Source: Thiogranum sp.
GTDB taxonomy: Bacteria > Pseudomonadota > Gammaproteobacteria > DSM-19610
NCBI GenBank assembly: GCA_030148805.1
Contig: JASBSS010000001.1
Location: forward strand, 62,001-126,000
Direction: 5' to 3'
Length of the DNA stretch: 64,000 bases
The notes under the pieces were generated by a model. The model did not search any database, was not told the DNA's origin, and saw only the letters and a list, made by a program, of their open reading frames with translations. Made by a program: the position numbers and the translations under genes. Positions 9,145 through 19,384 of this stretch are shown in pieces (the stretch's first letter is position 1; each line of letters begins with the position of its first letter).

Positions 9145-9968
9145 TCAATTGGCCGCCGCCTGCGCGCCGTCGGCATCCATCGCCGCGCGCATCTGCGCGA
9201 TCACCTCGGGGGCTTCGGCGACGATGCGCTGGGGCTGGTCGGCGAGCGCCGCAATGCGCTTGACCAGCGCGCTGCCGACGATCACCGCATCGGCGAAAGC
9301 GGCGATCCGGGCGGCGGTCTGCGCGTCGCGAATGCCGAAACCCACCCCCACAGGCAGGCCGGTATGGGCGCGTATCCGGCTGACCTGATCGCGCACCGCG
9401 CCGACATCCAGCCGGTTGGCGCCCGTGACCCCCTTGAAGGAGACGTAATAAAGGAAACCACCGCCGCTGGCGGACATCCGTTCGATGCGCCCCGCATCGC
9501 TGGTGGGCGCGGCCAGAAAGATGGTGTCGATTTCGCGGCTTTTGAGCGCGGCGACCAGATCGGCGCCCTCTTCCGGCGGCAGGTCGACGGTCAGGACCCC
9601 ATCCACGCCGGCGGCCTGGGCGGCGCCGGCGAAGTCGTCATAGCCCATGACCTCGATCGGATTGAGATATCCCATCAGCACCACCGGGGTGTGGGCATTG
9701 CCGCGGCGGAACTCGCGCACCATCTCGAGCACGTCGGCCAGCCCCGTGTGGTGGCGCAGCGCCCGTTCACAGGCGGCCTGAATAGTCGGACCGTCGGCCA
9801 TGGGATCGGAAAACGGCACCCCCAGTTCGAGCACATCGGCGCCGGCTTCGACCAAAGCGTGCAACAGCGCCACGGTGATCTCCGGCTGCGGGTCGCCGGC
9901 GGTCACATAGGGAATCAGGCCCGTACGCCGACGCTGGCGCAGGGCATCGAAACAGGCAGCGAGACGAC

Positions 9969-9972
<4 letters not shown>
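9145..9972 (-). CDS. trpA: Tryptophan synthase alpha chain
   Basis: A 275-residue TIM-barrel enzyme that cleaves indole-3-glycerol phosphate to indole and glyceraldehyde 3-phosphate. The catalytic Glu is in [20 protein letters not shown], and the second catalytic Asp lies in [12 protein letters not shown]. The phosphate-binding region [15 protein letters not shown] and [12 protein letters not shown] is intact. ATG 9972 overlaps the trpB stop by four bases (ATGA), so translation is coupled to trpB, fitting the alpha2-beta2 complex. Confidence 0.97.
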
Positions 9973-11172
<1,200 letters not shown>

Positions 11173-11201
<29 letters not shown>

Positions 11202-11811
11202 GTTTCACACCTCGCATGAATGCTTGTATCTTTTCGGCAGACTTTATGCCCTTGGCCGCCTCGACGCCACTGCTGACGTCGACGGCGTAAGGCCTGACCT
11301 GTTCCACCGCCGCCTGCACGTTGTCTATGGACAACCCGCCGGCCAGGATCAGCGGCGCGCCGCAGGCCGTGGGCAACAGACTCCAGTCGAAGCCCAAGCC
11401 CCCGCCACCGCGGGTAGCGGGCTGCCAGGCGTCGAACAAAAACCCCGCCGCATCGGGGTAATTGGCCAGCTGGGCACGCGCGTCCACACCGGGGCGCATG
11501 GCGATCGCTTTCAGATACGGCCGGCCAAAGCCCTGACAGGCCTCGGCGTTCTCATCGCCATGAAATTGCAGCCCGCTGAGCGGCACCTGGTCCAGTACCG
11601 CCGTGATCTGGGCGCGCTCGGCATCGACGAACAAGCCGACCGCGCTGACAAACGGCGGCAAGGCATGGCAGATTTCCCGCGCCCGTTGCACTGACACATA
11701 ACGGGGGCTGGGCGGGTAGAACACCAGGCCGATGGCGTCGGCGCCGGCCCGGGCCGCCGCCAGTGCATCCTCGATACGGGTTATCCCGCAGATTTTCACC
11801 CGGGTTCGCAT
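11173..11811 (-). CDS. trpF: Phosphoribosylanthranilate isomerase
   Basis: A 212-residue TIM-barrel isomerase of the tryptophan pathway. The catalytic Cys is in [12 protein letters not shown] near the N-terminus and the catalytic Asp in [15 protein letters not shown]. The phosphate-binding [11 protein letters not shown] and [11 protein letters not shown] are present. ATG 11811 is the natural start. The remaining trp genes (trpE, D, C) are not in this window. Confidence 0.96.
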
Positions 11812-11894
11812 AGCGCCCTGACCGCGCGACCGCCAAAACGCGTATCCTAGCAGAAATCGGCCCCGGTTCGGGAATCGACCGCCCCGGCCGCGGT

Positions 11895-12674
11895 TCAGGC
11901 GAATACCGGCAACACACCTTGGCTGGCGATGCCGAATTGCGTTGGATACTTGACGCCGACCAGATAAAGCCCCGCGGCCGGGGCGGTAACCCCGCCGCGA
12001 GTGCGATCGCGGTGCGCCAGTACCTGCGCGACCCACTGCGCGGGGCGCTCGCCGCAACCGACACTGATGAGCACACCGGCGATGTTGCGCACCATGTGAT
12101 GCAAAAAGGTGTTCGCCTCGACATCGAGGTAGATCAGATCGCCGTGGCGCGCGACCTGCAATCGGTGGATGGTGCGGATGGGACTTTTCGCCTGACAGGC
12201 CACGGCGCGAAACGAACTGAAATCGTGTTCGCCCAACAGGTGGGTGGCCGCCTGCTGCATGCGCTCGGCCGCCAACGGCCGGCGTTCCCAGGTGGCGCGC
12301 GTGCGCATCAGCGCACTGGGCACCTCGCGGTTGAGAATCACATAACGATAGCTGCGCGCCTGGGCGGAGAACCTGGCGTGAAACGCCGGATCGACCCGCT
12401 GCACGTGCAGGATGCGAATGTCGCGCGGCAGATTCGCGTTGCCGCCGAGCAGCCAGGCGCGTTCGGCGCGCACCGCGTCGGTGTCGAAATGAACGATCTG
12501 CCAGGTGGCGTGCACCCCGGCGTCGGTGCGTCCCGCGCAGCCCACGCTTACGGCCTGGTCGGCGACCCGCGACAACGCCCGCTCCACGCAGGCCTGGACG
12601 GACGGCGCGTTGTCCTGACGCTGCCAGCCGCGATAGGCCGCGCCGTCGTATTCAATCGCACAGGCGATGCGCAT
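11895..12674 (-). CDS. truA: tRNA pseudouridine(38-40) synthase
   Basis: A 259-residue TruA that modifies positions 38-40 of the anticodon arm. The catalytic Asp is in the motif GCAGRTDAGVHATWQ. N-terminus MRIACAIEYDGAAYRGWQRQ and the segment FLHHMVRNIAGVLI are typical. In pseudomonads truA adjoins fimV; here about 10 kb of respiratory genes separates them. Confidence 0.96.
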   Translation of the reverse strand: MRIACAIEYDGAAYRGWQRQDNAPSVQACVERALSRVADQAVSVGCAGRTDAGVHATWQIVHFDTDAVRAERAWLLGGNANLPRDIRILHVQRVDPAFHARFSAQARSYRYVILNREVPSALMRTRATWERRPLAAERMQQAATHLLGEHDFSSFRAVACQAKSPIRTIHRLQVARHGDLIYLDVEANTFLHHMVRNIAGVLISVGCGERPAQWVAQVLAHRDRTRGGVTAPAAGLYLVGVKYPTQFGIASQGVLPVFA

Positions 12675-12692
12675 TGGCTGTTCTATGGGTTT

Positions 12693-13367
12693 CTATTTGT
12701 TGTGAATATAGAGTTTGTCATCGAAGCTCGCCACCCAGCCCGGCCGGATGGCCACCAGGGCGGTCATGATCATACCGTTGACCACGGCTTCGGAAAAAAA
12801 CACCAAGGGCAGAAAAGGCAGATACTGATAGCTCAACCAGTCACCGCTGGCGCTGTCGGCGAGCCACAGGAGCGCGGCGCCGAGCACGCTGGCGCCAAGT
12901 ATGGACAAACCCGCCGCCAAGAACGCGTTGACGTAGATATAGATGAAAAAATTATGCGGCAAGCGCCTTTGCGCCACCCGCAACAGGCTTTCGGTGATCA
13001 ATATGGGCACCCCGCCCATCACCAGCGCGTTCATCCCCAGACTCAGCCAGTCGCCCTGCTGGTTGAGGATCGACGCCGCCGTGACCAGCAGCACGCCAAA
13101 CACCGCGAACGCCCAGCCGAACATCAGGGTCAGCGCAGTGACCCCCAGCAGGTGAAAATTCAGCGCCGGTAACACCCCGGCACGGGTGTTCCACAGCACC
13201 AGCAGCACCACGCAGGCGGCTGAAAAAACGTGGATGAACCCCGCGCAACGCAGCCGTGGGAATGGCGCCCGCCACAGGGCGGCCAGAACCAGGATCACCA
13301 GGCCAAGATCCGCCATCCAGAACAGCGCGGAGGGAATGATGTGGGCGGGAAAATCCAAACGCGGCAC
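12693..13367 (-). CDS. CbiM-like energy-coupling-factor membrane protein
   Basis: About 224 residues with six or so predicted transmembrane segments, similar to the CbiM/energy-coupling factor permease group (FHLLGVTALTLMFGWAFAVF, FFSEAVVNGMIMTAL). Typical CbiM proteins take part in cobalt or nickel uptake, but no ATPase or T component is adjacent, so the substrate is unknown. The start is uncertain: GTG 13367 or TTG 13358 would give the expected short N-terminus before DFPAHIIPSALFW; the open frame extends to 13439. The gene lies between truA and the divergent respiratory operon. Confidence 0.7.
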   Translation of the reverse strand: MPRLDFPAHIIPSALFWMADLGLVILVLAALWRAPFPRLRCAGFIHVFSAACVVLLVLWNTRAGVLPALNFHLLGVTALTLMFGWAFAVFGVLLVTAASILNQQGDWLSLGMNALVMGGVPILITESLLRVAQRRLPHNFFIYIYVNAFLAAGLSILGASVLGAALLWLADSASGDWLSYQYLPFLPLVFFSEAVVNGMIMTALVAIRPGWVASFDDKLYIHNK

Positions 13368-13457
13368 CGATGTCAGGACCTGGAGTCGGTGATTATAACC
13401 CGTCAACCCGCGAGGCGAGACAAACCCCCGCAAACCCAATGAGTTTAAGGAGAACGC

Positions 13458-13541
13458 ATGGGCGCAAGACAGCGCCGAGCAGCGTCAAGTCCACGCCCGG
13501 ATTTGATCAAAATCAAGTTCCCGCCGATCCGATCGGCCTAG
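13458..13541 (+). CDS. Possible 27-residue leader peptide
   Basis: ATG 13458 follows the strong ribosome-binding sequence AAGGAG by five bases and opens a 27-codon frame ending in TAG at 13539-13541. The peptide is basic (MGARQRRAASSPRPDL, then IKIKFPPIRSA) and unrecognised. Its 3' half contains the FNR box, and its stop codon forms part of the predicted -10 element of the downstream promoter. It may be a genuine small leader gene or a chance frame. Confidence 0.25.
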   Translation: MGARQRRAASSPRPDLIKIKFPPIRSA

Positions 13542-13544
13542 ACT
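13503..13544 (+). promoter_or_regulatory. FNR/ANR-dependent class-II promoter
   Basis: TTGAT-CAAA-ATCAA at 13503-13516 is a perfect match to the FNR/ANR half-site pair. Its centre (13509.5) predicts, for a class-II promoter at -41.5, a start near 13551 and a -10 hexamer at 13539-13544; exactly there the sequence reads TAGACT. The geometry is therefore complete. It lies 41 bases upstream of the first cytochrome gene and implies oxygen-limited induction of the whole respiratory operon. Confidence 0.85.
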
Positions 13545-13584
13545 CGTTTTACCGCTGGACCGGTGATCAAGTGGAAACGGGGCG

Positions 13585-14277
13585 TTGGATCACCCCAGGA
13601 CAATTCCCGCAAGCGAGCGTCTTGTCCGACTGCGTGGGAAGAAAAAGCTGGTGCGAAAAACAGAGTATTCGGCCATCGGTCTATTGGCAGTTTTTCTGGG
13701 CGGAGTGGTTGCCTGGGGAGGCTTCAACACGGTACTGGAGGCGACCAACACGCAAGCCTTCTGTATCAGCTGCCATGAGATGAAGGAATATGTATTCCAG
13801 GAATATCGGCAATCGCTCCACTACCGCAACCGCAGCGGCGTGCGCGCCAGCTGTCCGGACTGTCACGTTCCCAAGGACTGGTGGCACATGCTGGTGCGCA
13901 AGGTCGGCGCCACTAACGAGCTGTACCACAAGCTGGCCGGTTCGATCGACAGCCGGCGGAAATTCACCGCCAGGCGCCTTGAACTGGCGCAGAAGGTCTG
14001 GCGGGACATGAAATCGACGGACTCGCGCGAATGCCGTAACTGCCATGCCTACGAGGCCATGCAAGCGCGCCTGCAGGGCGACAGCGGCAGGCAACAGCAC
14101 GCCCGCGCCAAGCGCGAAGCCGAAACCTGTATCGATTGTCACAAAGGCATCGCCCATCACCTGCCCGAGATATTCGTGGAACAGGAACACGAGCGCTACC
14201 AACGCGAAGGCATCCCCTGCATCCGTTGCCATACCGGCATCGCCCACCCGGCCGAGGACCAGCGGTGGACGCCATGA
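13585..14277 (+). CDS. NapC/NirT-type cytochrome c with five haem motifs
   Basis: About 230 residues. A single N-terminal transmembrane anchor (residues 28-46) is followed by a periplasmic cytochrome domain with CxxCH motifs at 60-64, 90-94, 150-154, 182-186 and 212-216. The first four match Escherichia coli NapC closely (FCISCHEM, RASCPDCHVP, ECRNCH, CIDCHKGIAH). NapC-type proteins oxidise membrane quinol and pass electrons to periplasmic reductases. The fifth motif, in CIRCHTGIAHPAED, repeats the flank of the fourth (CIDCHKGIAHHLPE), suggesting local duplication. The TTG at 13585 is chosen because it gives a NapC-like N-terminus; GTG 13651 (residue 23, in KKLVRKTEY) is an alternative. First gene behind the FNR promoter. 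Confidence 0.88.
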   Translation: MDHPRTIPASERLVRLRGKKKLVRKTEYSAIGLLAVFLGGVVAWGGFNTVLEATNTQAFCISCHEMKEYVFQEYRQSLHYRNRSGVRASCPDCHVPKDWWHMLVRKVGATNELYHKLAGSIDSRRKFTARRLELAQKVWRDMKSTDSRECRNCHAYEAMQARLQGDSGRQQHARAKREAETCIDCHKGIAHHLPEIFVEQEHERYQREGIPCIRCHTGIAHPAEDQRWTP

Positions 14278-14387
14278 CCGCCCGCACGGTAACGCCCGCC
14301 GGCGGCGCGCCCCAGACATGGGTTGCCCGCCACCAGACGACTGCCCGGGCAGCCAATGGCCAGGGTCGATTCCCAGAGGAGGCGAAA

Positions 14388-15044
14388 ATGAGCACCAAGG
14401 CAAGAACAAAGCTAGCGGGTCCGGTCGCGCTGGCGCTGCTGGCCGTGGCGGCGCGCGCCGCGGCAGACGATGGCGCGCTGATAAAAAAAGGCGAGCAACT
14501 CTATGATCAGAACTGCTCTGTCTGTCATCAGGCCGACGCCATCGGCAAACCGGGATTCGCGCCGTCGTTGTCCAATCCCGAGCTGTTGAGCGTCGCCTCC
14601 GACAAGTTTCTGATGTCCACGATACGCGACGGCCGCGCCGGTACCGGCATGCCACCGTTTTCTCACCTGGGACGGGAGAACGTGCGCGCCATTGTGGCCT
14701 ACTTGCGCTCGCACCCGCACCCCCCCAACCGATCCGCCGCGATCGACGCCCAGCCCCAGTCCCACGGCGATCCGCGCCTGGGAAAACAGTGGTTCAACGA
14801 CATCTGCGCGACCTGCCACGGCGTCAACGGCGACGGCTACGCCGCCGGCGGCACCGGCACCGCCATCGGCACCTCGGGTTTCCTGAGCAAAGCCTCGGAC
14901 GGATTTATCCGGACCACGATCAAGCACGGGCGTTCCAACACCCGGATGCTGGGCTTTCAAGGCGCCGACGGGCTGGCCAATCTTTCTGACCAGGAAATCG
15001 ACGACATCATCGCCTACCTGCGCACGCTGCCCCGGCAGCCCTAG
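14388..15044 (+). CDS. Tandem-domain dihaem cytochrome c
   Basis: A protein of 218 residues with a signal peptide (LAGPVALALLAVAARAAA) and two class-I cytochrome c domains. Haem motifs are CSVCH (43-47) and CATCH (140-144); likely axial methionines lie in GTGMPPFS and NTRMLGF. It is periplasmic and would carry electrons between the NapC-like protein and the molybdoenzyme. It is unrelated in architecture to the NapB dihaem subunit normally paired with NapA, and may replace it. ATG 14388 has AGAGGAGG immediately upstream. The molybdoenzyme starts 12 bases after it. Confidence 0.88.
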   Translation: MSTKARTKLAGPVALALLAVAARAAADDGALIKKGEQLYDQNCSVCHQADAIGKPGFAPSLSNPELLSVASDKFLMSTIRDGRAGTGMPPFSHLGRENVRAIVAYLRSHPHPPNRSAAIDAQPQSHGDPRLGKQWFNDICATCHGVNGDGYAAGGTGTAIGTSGFLSKASDGFIRTTIKHGRSNTRMLGFQGADGLANLSDQEIDDIIAYLRTLPRQP

Positions 15045-15056
15045 GGAGACACGCAC

Positions 15057-17762
15057 ATGAAACGTTTCAAAATGAGCCGCCGCGACTTTCTCAAGAGCAG
15101 CGCCTTTATCTCCGGCGCCGGAACCCTGATGGCGGCCAACAACCCAGAACTCGAAGCCGCGCCCAGCGAAGCGCCGGCGGCCAATCGCACCACGGCCCTC
15201 GCTCAGTGCCCGTATTGCGGCGTGGGCTGTGGCACCGTCATACAGGTCGAGGACGGCAAGATCGTCTCCATGCGGCCCGACAAGGACCATCCCACCAACT
15301 ACGGCCTGCAATGCATCAAGGGGTTGACCGCCGCCGAGCCCATCTATGTCGATCGCATGCAAGGCGACCCCTATGTGCGCAAAGACGTGTGGGAGGAATG
15401 GAGCAAACCCGGGCACGGCGATATGGGGTTTGTCAGCAAGACCAAAGGCGCGTTCGACGACGAACACTTTGTGCGCGTGCCCTATGAGGAAGCCTCGGCC
15501 ATGGTGGCACACAAGATCGCGCATCTGGCAAAGAAACATGGCGGCAACTCGATCGCCTTGTACGGGTCCGGTCAATTGACCATGGAGGGCCAGTATCTGG
15601 AAAACCTGTTCATGAAAGGGGTGCTCGGCTCCAACACCATCGAGGCCAACGCACGCATGTGCATGACCTCGGCGGTGACCGGCTATTTCAAGACCCTGGG
15701 CTCGGACACGCCGCCACTGGCCTATGAGGATATCGAGTTGTGCGACATGATCATGCACTTCGGGCACAACGCGCGCGAATCGCATCCCATCATATTCTGG
15801 CGCGCGGCGGACTATAAAAAGAAAAGCGATATCCCCACCGTGGTGGTGGACCCGCGCTACACCGGAACCGCCAAAGGCTATGCCGAAATCAACCCGGAGA
15901 ACTCGATCCACGTGCCGGTGCTCAACGGAGACATCAGTTTCCTCAATGCCATCGCCCATGTCTTGCTCAAAGAGCACGACGATGTGATCGACTGGGAATT
16001 CCTGCGCGCCCACAGCGTCGGCTGGAAAGACTACGTGGATGGGGTCCTCGCCGACTACAGCCCCGAACAGGTGCAGGACCGGATGGGCAACGAGGAGGTG
16101 ACGCCGGAACTGATCCGCAAGGTGGCGGCGATGTTCGCCACGGCAACCCGCAAGCGACTGGCGCGCTCCGGCGGCAAGCAAAGCGGCGAGAAAGTCGGTG
16201 TGCCCGGGGGCGAGGGTTACGGCGGCGTCATCATCATGTGGGGTATCGGCTACAATCAGCACATCCATGGCCAGCACAATGTCATCTCCATCATCAACCT
16301 GTTGACCTTGACCGGGAACCTGGCCAAACCCGGTTGCGGCCCCTTTTCGATGACCGGCCAGCCCAATGCGATGGGCGAACGTTTCACCGGCGGGCTCACC
16401 GGCCGGCTGCCGTTCAACGAGCCGCTGAGCAACGCCGCCCATCGCAAGCACATCGCCCTGGCCTGGGGCGTTCCGGAGAAGAATCTGGTCAATGCCATGA
16501 ACTCCAGCAATCCGGGCATGGCCGTGGGCATGATGGAGCGGGCGCTCAAAGACGAAGTCAAGGCCATGTTCTTTGTCTATGCCACCCATATCGACCTGCC
16601 CGACCAGCAAAATCTGGTGCGACCGGCAATCAGCAAAACCTTCAATGTCGTCCAGGAGATCTACCGCCACGCCCCCAACAATCTCTACGCCGACGTGATT
16701 TTCCCGGCCGCCACCTGGGGAGAAGTCGACGGCGTCTATATCAGCTCGGAACGGCGCATCAACATCGTGCAGAAAGCGGCGTCACCGCCGCCGGGCTGCC
16801 GGCCGGATATGGACATGGTGATCGACAAGGCGAAGGAGATCGGCACCTTACTCGGTATGGATATGGAAAAGGCCTTGCCCTACGAGCGCAAGGCCGACGG
16901 ATTCTATGACGCCGAGGAGATCTTCCGCGACGTGATCAAGGCTTCCAAGGGAACCGACACCGATCTCAGTGGGATTCTCGAAGTGGAGAAAATCGACAAA
17001 CTCTCGCCCTACCAGCAGTTGATCCGGTTGCGCGGGATCCAGTGGCCGGCGCCGACCTACGCCATCGCCAAAGAGGGCGGCACCAAGCGCCGCTATATGC
17101 TTCAGGAGGGGGACTGGCCCAACCGTCCCTATGGCTATTTCCGCACCAAGGACGGCAAGGTGCATTTCAAGCTCTGCCAGCAGGATTACCGCGACCGCAA
17201 AGCCATTACCGCCAGACTCATGGAGTTCGGCGCGAAACCGGGCGTCTACACCATCGACAACCTGGCGCTGATCGAACAGGCGCGCGACAGGGGGCTGACC
17301 CCCGATCTGCCGGATGACGAGTATCGCGGCAAACCCTGGTCACAGGTGCCGGCGGACAAGTACCCCTACTGGTTGGGGCTGGGCGTGGTCTACGAGCACT
17401 TCCACACCGCCAAATCCAGCCGCAGCCCCACCACCCGGCGGCTGGTGCCCGAGATGTACGTGGAAATGCACCCGCGCGACGCCGCCGACCTGGCGATCAA
17501 GGACGGTGACAAGGTGCGGCTGGTAACCCGGCGCGGGCACTTCGAGGCACGGGCCCAGGTAGGCACCAACAGCCTGGTGAAACCGGCGCGCAACAGCGTG
17601 CCACGGGGTTATTTGTTCAGCCCGTGGAATCTGTCGGTCGCCGACAGCGCCGATCCGCGCAAGAACAAATGGCTGGTCAACGCGACCTCCAGCCGGGTAT
17701 GGGACCTGGTGTCCGGACAGGTGGACTTCAAAAAACTCGCCTGTCGAGTCGAGAAGGTCTGA
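15057..17762 (+). CDS. NapA-like periplasmic molybdopterin oxidoreductase
   Basis: A 901-residue enzyme of the DMSO-reductase superfamily, Nap/Nas branch. A Tat signal (MSRRDFLKS) predicts folded export. An N-terminal [4Fe-4S] site is formed by Cys51, 54, 58 (CPYCGVGC) and Cys86 (GLQCIKG). Cys202 in NARMCMTSAVTGY is at the position of the Mo ligand of NapA. The C-terminal VDFKKLACRVEKV and the cofactor-binding YEHFHT to TRRLVPEM stretch resemble NapA. It is about 70 residues longer than Escherichia coli NapA and contains extra segments (for example 100-140). Nitrate is the conservative guess for the substrate, but NapB and NapD are missing; selenate, tellurate or another oxyanion is possible. 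It is the catalytic centre of the FNR-controlled cluster. Confidence 0.85.
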   Translation: MKRFKMSRRDFLKSSAFISGAGTLMAANNPELEAAPSEAPAANRTTALAQCPYCGVGCGTVIQVEDGKIVSMRPDKDHPTNYGLQCIKGLTAAEPIYVDRMQGDPYVRKDVWEEWSKPGHGDMGFVSKTKGAFDDEHFVRVPYEEASAMVAHKIAHLAKKHGGNSIALYGSGQLTMEGQYLENLFMKGVLGSNTIEANARMCMTSAVTGYFKTLGSDTPPLAYEDIELCDMIMHFGHNARESHPIIFWRAADYKKKSDIPTVVVDPRYTGTAKGYAEINPENSIHVPVLNGDISFLNAIAHVLLKEHDDVIDWEFLRAHSVGWKDYVDGVLADYSPEQVQDRMGNEEVTPELIRKVAAMFATATRKRLARSGGKQSGEKVGVPGGEGYGGVIIMWGIGYNQHIHGQHNVISIINLLTLTGNLAKPGCGPFSMTGQPNAMGERFTGGLTGRLPFNEPLSNAAHRKHIALAWGVPEKNLVNAMNSSNPGMAVGMMERALKDEVKAMFFVYATHIDLPDQQNLVRPAISKTFNVVQEIYRHAPNNLYADVIFPAATWGEVDGVYISSERRINIVQKAASPPPGCRPDMDMVIDKAKEIGTLLGMDMEKALPYERKADGFYDAEEIFRDVIKASKGTDTDLSGILEVEKIDKLSPYQQLIRLRGIQWPAPTYAIAKEGGTKRRYMLQEGDWPNRPYGYFRTKDGKVHFKLCQQDYRDRKAITARLMEFGAKPGVYTIDNLALIEQARDRGLTPDLPDDEYRGKPWSQVPADKYPYWLGLGVVYEHFHTAKSSRSPTTRRLVPEMYVEMHPRDAADLAIKDGDKVRLVTRRGHFEARAQVGTNSLVKPARNSVPRGYLFSPWNLSVADSADPRKNKWLVNATSSRVWDLVSGQVDFKKLACRVEKV

Positions 17763-17777
17763 GCGGACGGCGGCAGC

Positions 17778-18368
17778 GTGCGGCGCCGAGCATTTCTTGA
17801 AAGCCTGGCGGTGGCCGCCGCCGCGACGCTGGCCCCGCCCCGTGCCCTGCCCTTGGCGCGGCAACGCGTGCAGCGTTACCTGCGCCCACCCGGCGCGCTG
17901 GCCGAAGCCGAGTTCGCCGCCGCCTGCATCCGTTGCGGCCAGTGCGGTGAGATCTGTCCCAATCGGTGCATCCGCTACTTCGGCCTGGAAAACGGCTTCG
18001 CCGCGCGTGACACCCCCTATATCGTCCCCCGCGAGAAGGGCTGTATTCTGTGCATGAAATGCACTCAGGCCTGTCCCAGCGGGGCGCTACGGCCGTTGGC
18101 GCACACCGCCGAGGCGATACTGGCCAACGTGCGCATGGGCCGCGCCGTGGTCGATCGGCGCCTGTGCCTGTCCTGGCAGGGCAAGAGTTGTGGCGTGTGT
18201 TACCGCGCCTGTCCGCTGCAGGACGTGGCCATCCGCGTGGGCATGATGGAACAGCCCCACGTCAACGACCATTGCGTGGGCTGCGGCTTATGCGAGCGAT
18301 CCTGCATTCAGATGCCCCAGGCGATCCGCGTCATTCCCGAGTCTTCCGGAGCAGGCTGGCCTCGATGA
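17778..18368 (+). CDS. NapG-like Tat-exported ferredoxin (copy 1)
   Basis: A protein of 196 residues starting with a Tat-type sequence (MRRRAFLESLAVAAAATLAP) and four cysteine clusters: CIRCGQCGEIC, CILCMKCTQAC, a variant CLSWQGKSCGVCYRAC, and CVGCGLCERSC. This is the NapG/MauM pattern of four [4Fe-4S] clusters. NapG works with membrane NapH to move electrons from quinol to the periplasm. GTG 17778 follows a GGCGG sequence, 15 bases after the molybdoenzyme stop. It overlaps the NapH-like gene by four bases (ATGA). Confidence 0.85.
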   Translation: MRRRAFLESLAVAAAATLAPPRALPLARQRVQRYLRPPGALAEAEFAAACIRCGQCGEICPNRCIRYFGLENGFAARDTPYIVPREKGCILCMKCTQACPSGALRPLAHTAEAILANVRMGRAVVDRRLCLSWQGKSCGVCYRACPLQDVAIRVGMMEQPHVNDHCVGCGLCERSCIQMPQAIRVIPESSGAGWPR

Positions 18369-19384
18369 CGATGAACACCCGCATCCCTGCGCCGCGCTGG
18401 CGCCATCTGAACCTCCTGCGCTGGGTCACGCTGACGACGGTCTTCGCCACCTTGTTGCTGCTACCGGCCCTGCACCTCTACCAGACCTATGTCGCCGCGC
18501 ACGCCTATGACCTGCTGTCGCCGGGCGAACAGCGCTTTTATACTTTCATGGAAACATTGACTTCGCCTTTCACCAGCGATCCGGCACGCGATCTCGACGC
18601 GCTCAAGGGAACCACCTGGTCGGCCAATATCTTCGGCCTCAAACTCAGCGATCCGCTGGCGGCGCTGAGCCAGGTGGCCGCCGGGCAGACGCTCTATCTG
18701 CCCTTTCTCCTCAGTGCCCTGATCCCGCTTGTGCTGACGCTGATACTGGGCCGGTTTTTCTGCGGCTGGATCTGTCCGGCGACTTTGCTCTATGAACTCA
18801 ACAGCAACTTCGGTCTCTGGCTGCGACGCTTCGGGATCCACAGCGGCAATCGTCGCTTCGACCGGCGGCTCAAATACGCCGTGCTGGCCGCCGGTCTGCT
18901 GTTGTCGGCCGCCGCCGGCGCGGTATTGACCGCCGGCATCTACCCGCCGGCGATTCTCGGTCGCGAAGCCTATTACGCCATCGCCCAGGGCGGCCTGGGC
19001 GCGGGCAGCGTATTTTTTGCTGCCACCCTGTTGTTCGATCTACTGGTGGCCCGACGCGGCTTCTGTCGTTATCTCTGTCCCGGGGGCGCCCTGTACGCCC
19101 TGTTGGGGCGTTTTCGTCTCGTACGCGTCCGCCGGGTGGTGGAGAACTGCAACGACTGCGCCAAGTGCAACGCGGTCTGCGAGTTCGGCTTGGACCCCTT
19201 GCACGACCGTTTCGGTCAGGACTGTACCAACTGCACGGCGTGTATCGCCGTGTGCCCGACCGATGCCATGACCTTCACCCTGCGGCTTGCCGATGTACCG
19301 CCCCAGGGCCCCGGTCATCTTGGACATCGCTATCGCAAAGCGCGTCCCGGCGGTGCTGCGTCGCGGTCACAGGAGGCAGCCTGA
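18365..19384 (+). CDS. NapH-like membrane polyferredoxin
   Basis: A protein of 339 residues with four or five transmembrane segments. The NapH-type motifs GRFFCGWICPATLLYEL and CRYLCPGGALYALLGRF lie at membrane boundaries, followed by two cytoplasmic ferredoxin clusters (CNDCAKCNAVC and CTNCTACIAVCP). NapH is a menaquinol- or ubiquinol-interacting partner of NapG. ATG 18365 overlaps the preceding stop by four bases and its own stop overlaps the next start by one (TGATG), so it is translationally coupled on both sides. Confidence 0.87.
   Translation: MTMNTRIPAPRWRHLNLLRWVTLTTVFATLLLLPALHLYQTYVAAHAYDLLSPGEQRFYTFMETLTSPFTSDPARDLDALKGTTWSANIFGLKLSDPLAALSQVAAGQTLYLPFLLSALIPLVLTLILGRFFCGWICPATLLYELNSNFGLWLRRFGIHSGNRRFDRRLKYAVLAAGLLLSAAAGAVLTAGIYPPAILGREAYYAIAQGGLGAGSVFFAATLLFDLLVARRGFCRYLCPGGALYALLGRFRLVRVRRVVENCNDCAKCNAVCEFGLDPLHDRFGQDCTNCTACIAVCPTDAMTFTLRLADVPPQGPGHLGHRYRKARPGGAASRSQEAA

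Noticed and set aside
14412-16670. A 752-codon open frame on the minus strand opposite the cytochrome and molybdoenzyme genes
   Set aside because: It is an antisense shadow of GC-rich coding sequence; the plus-strand genes show clear haem, Fe-S and Mo motifs, and the antisense product has no recognisable domain.
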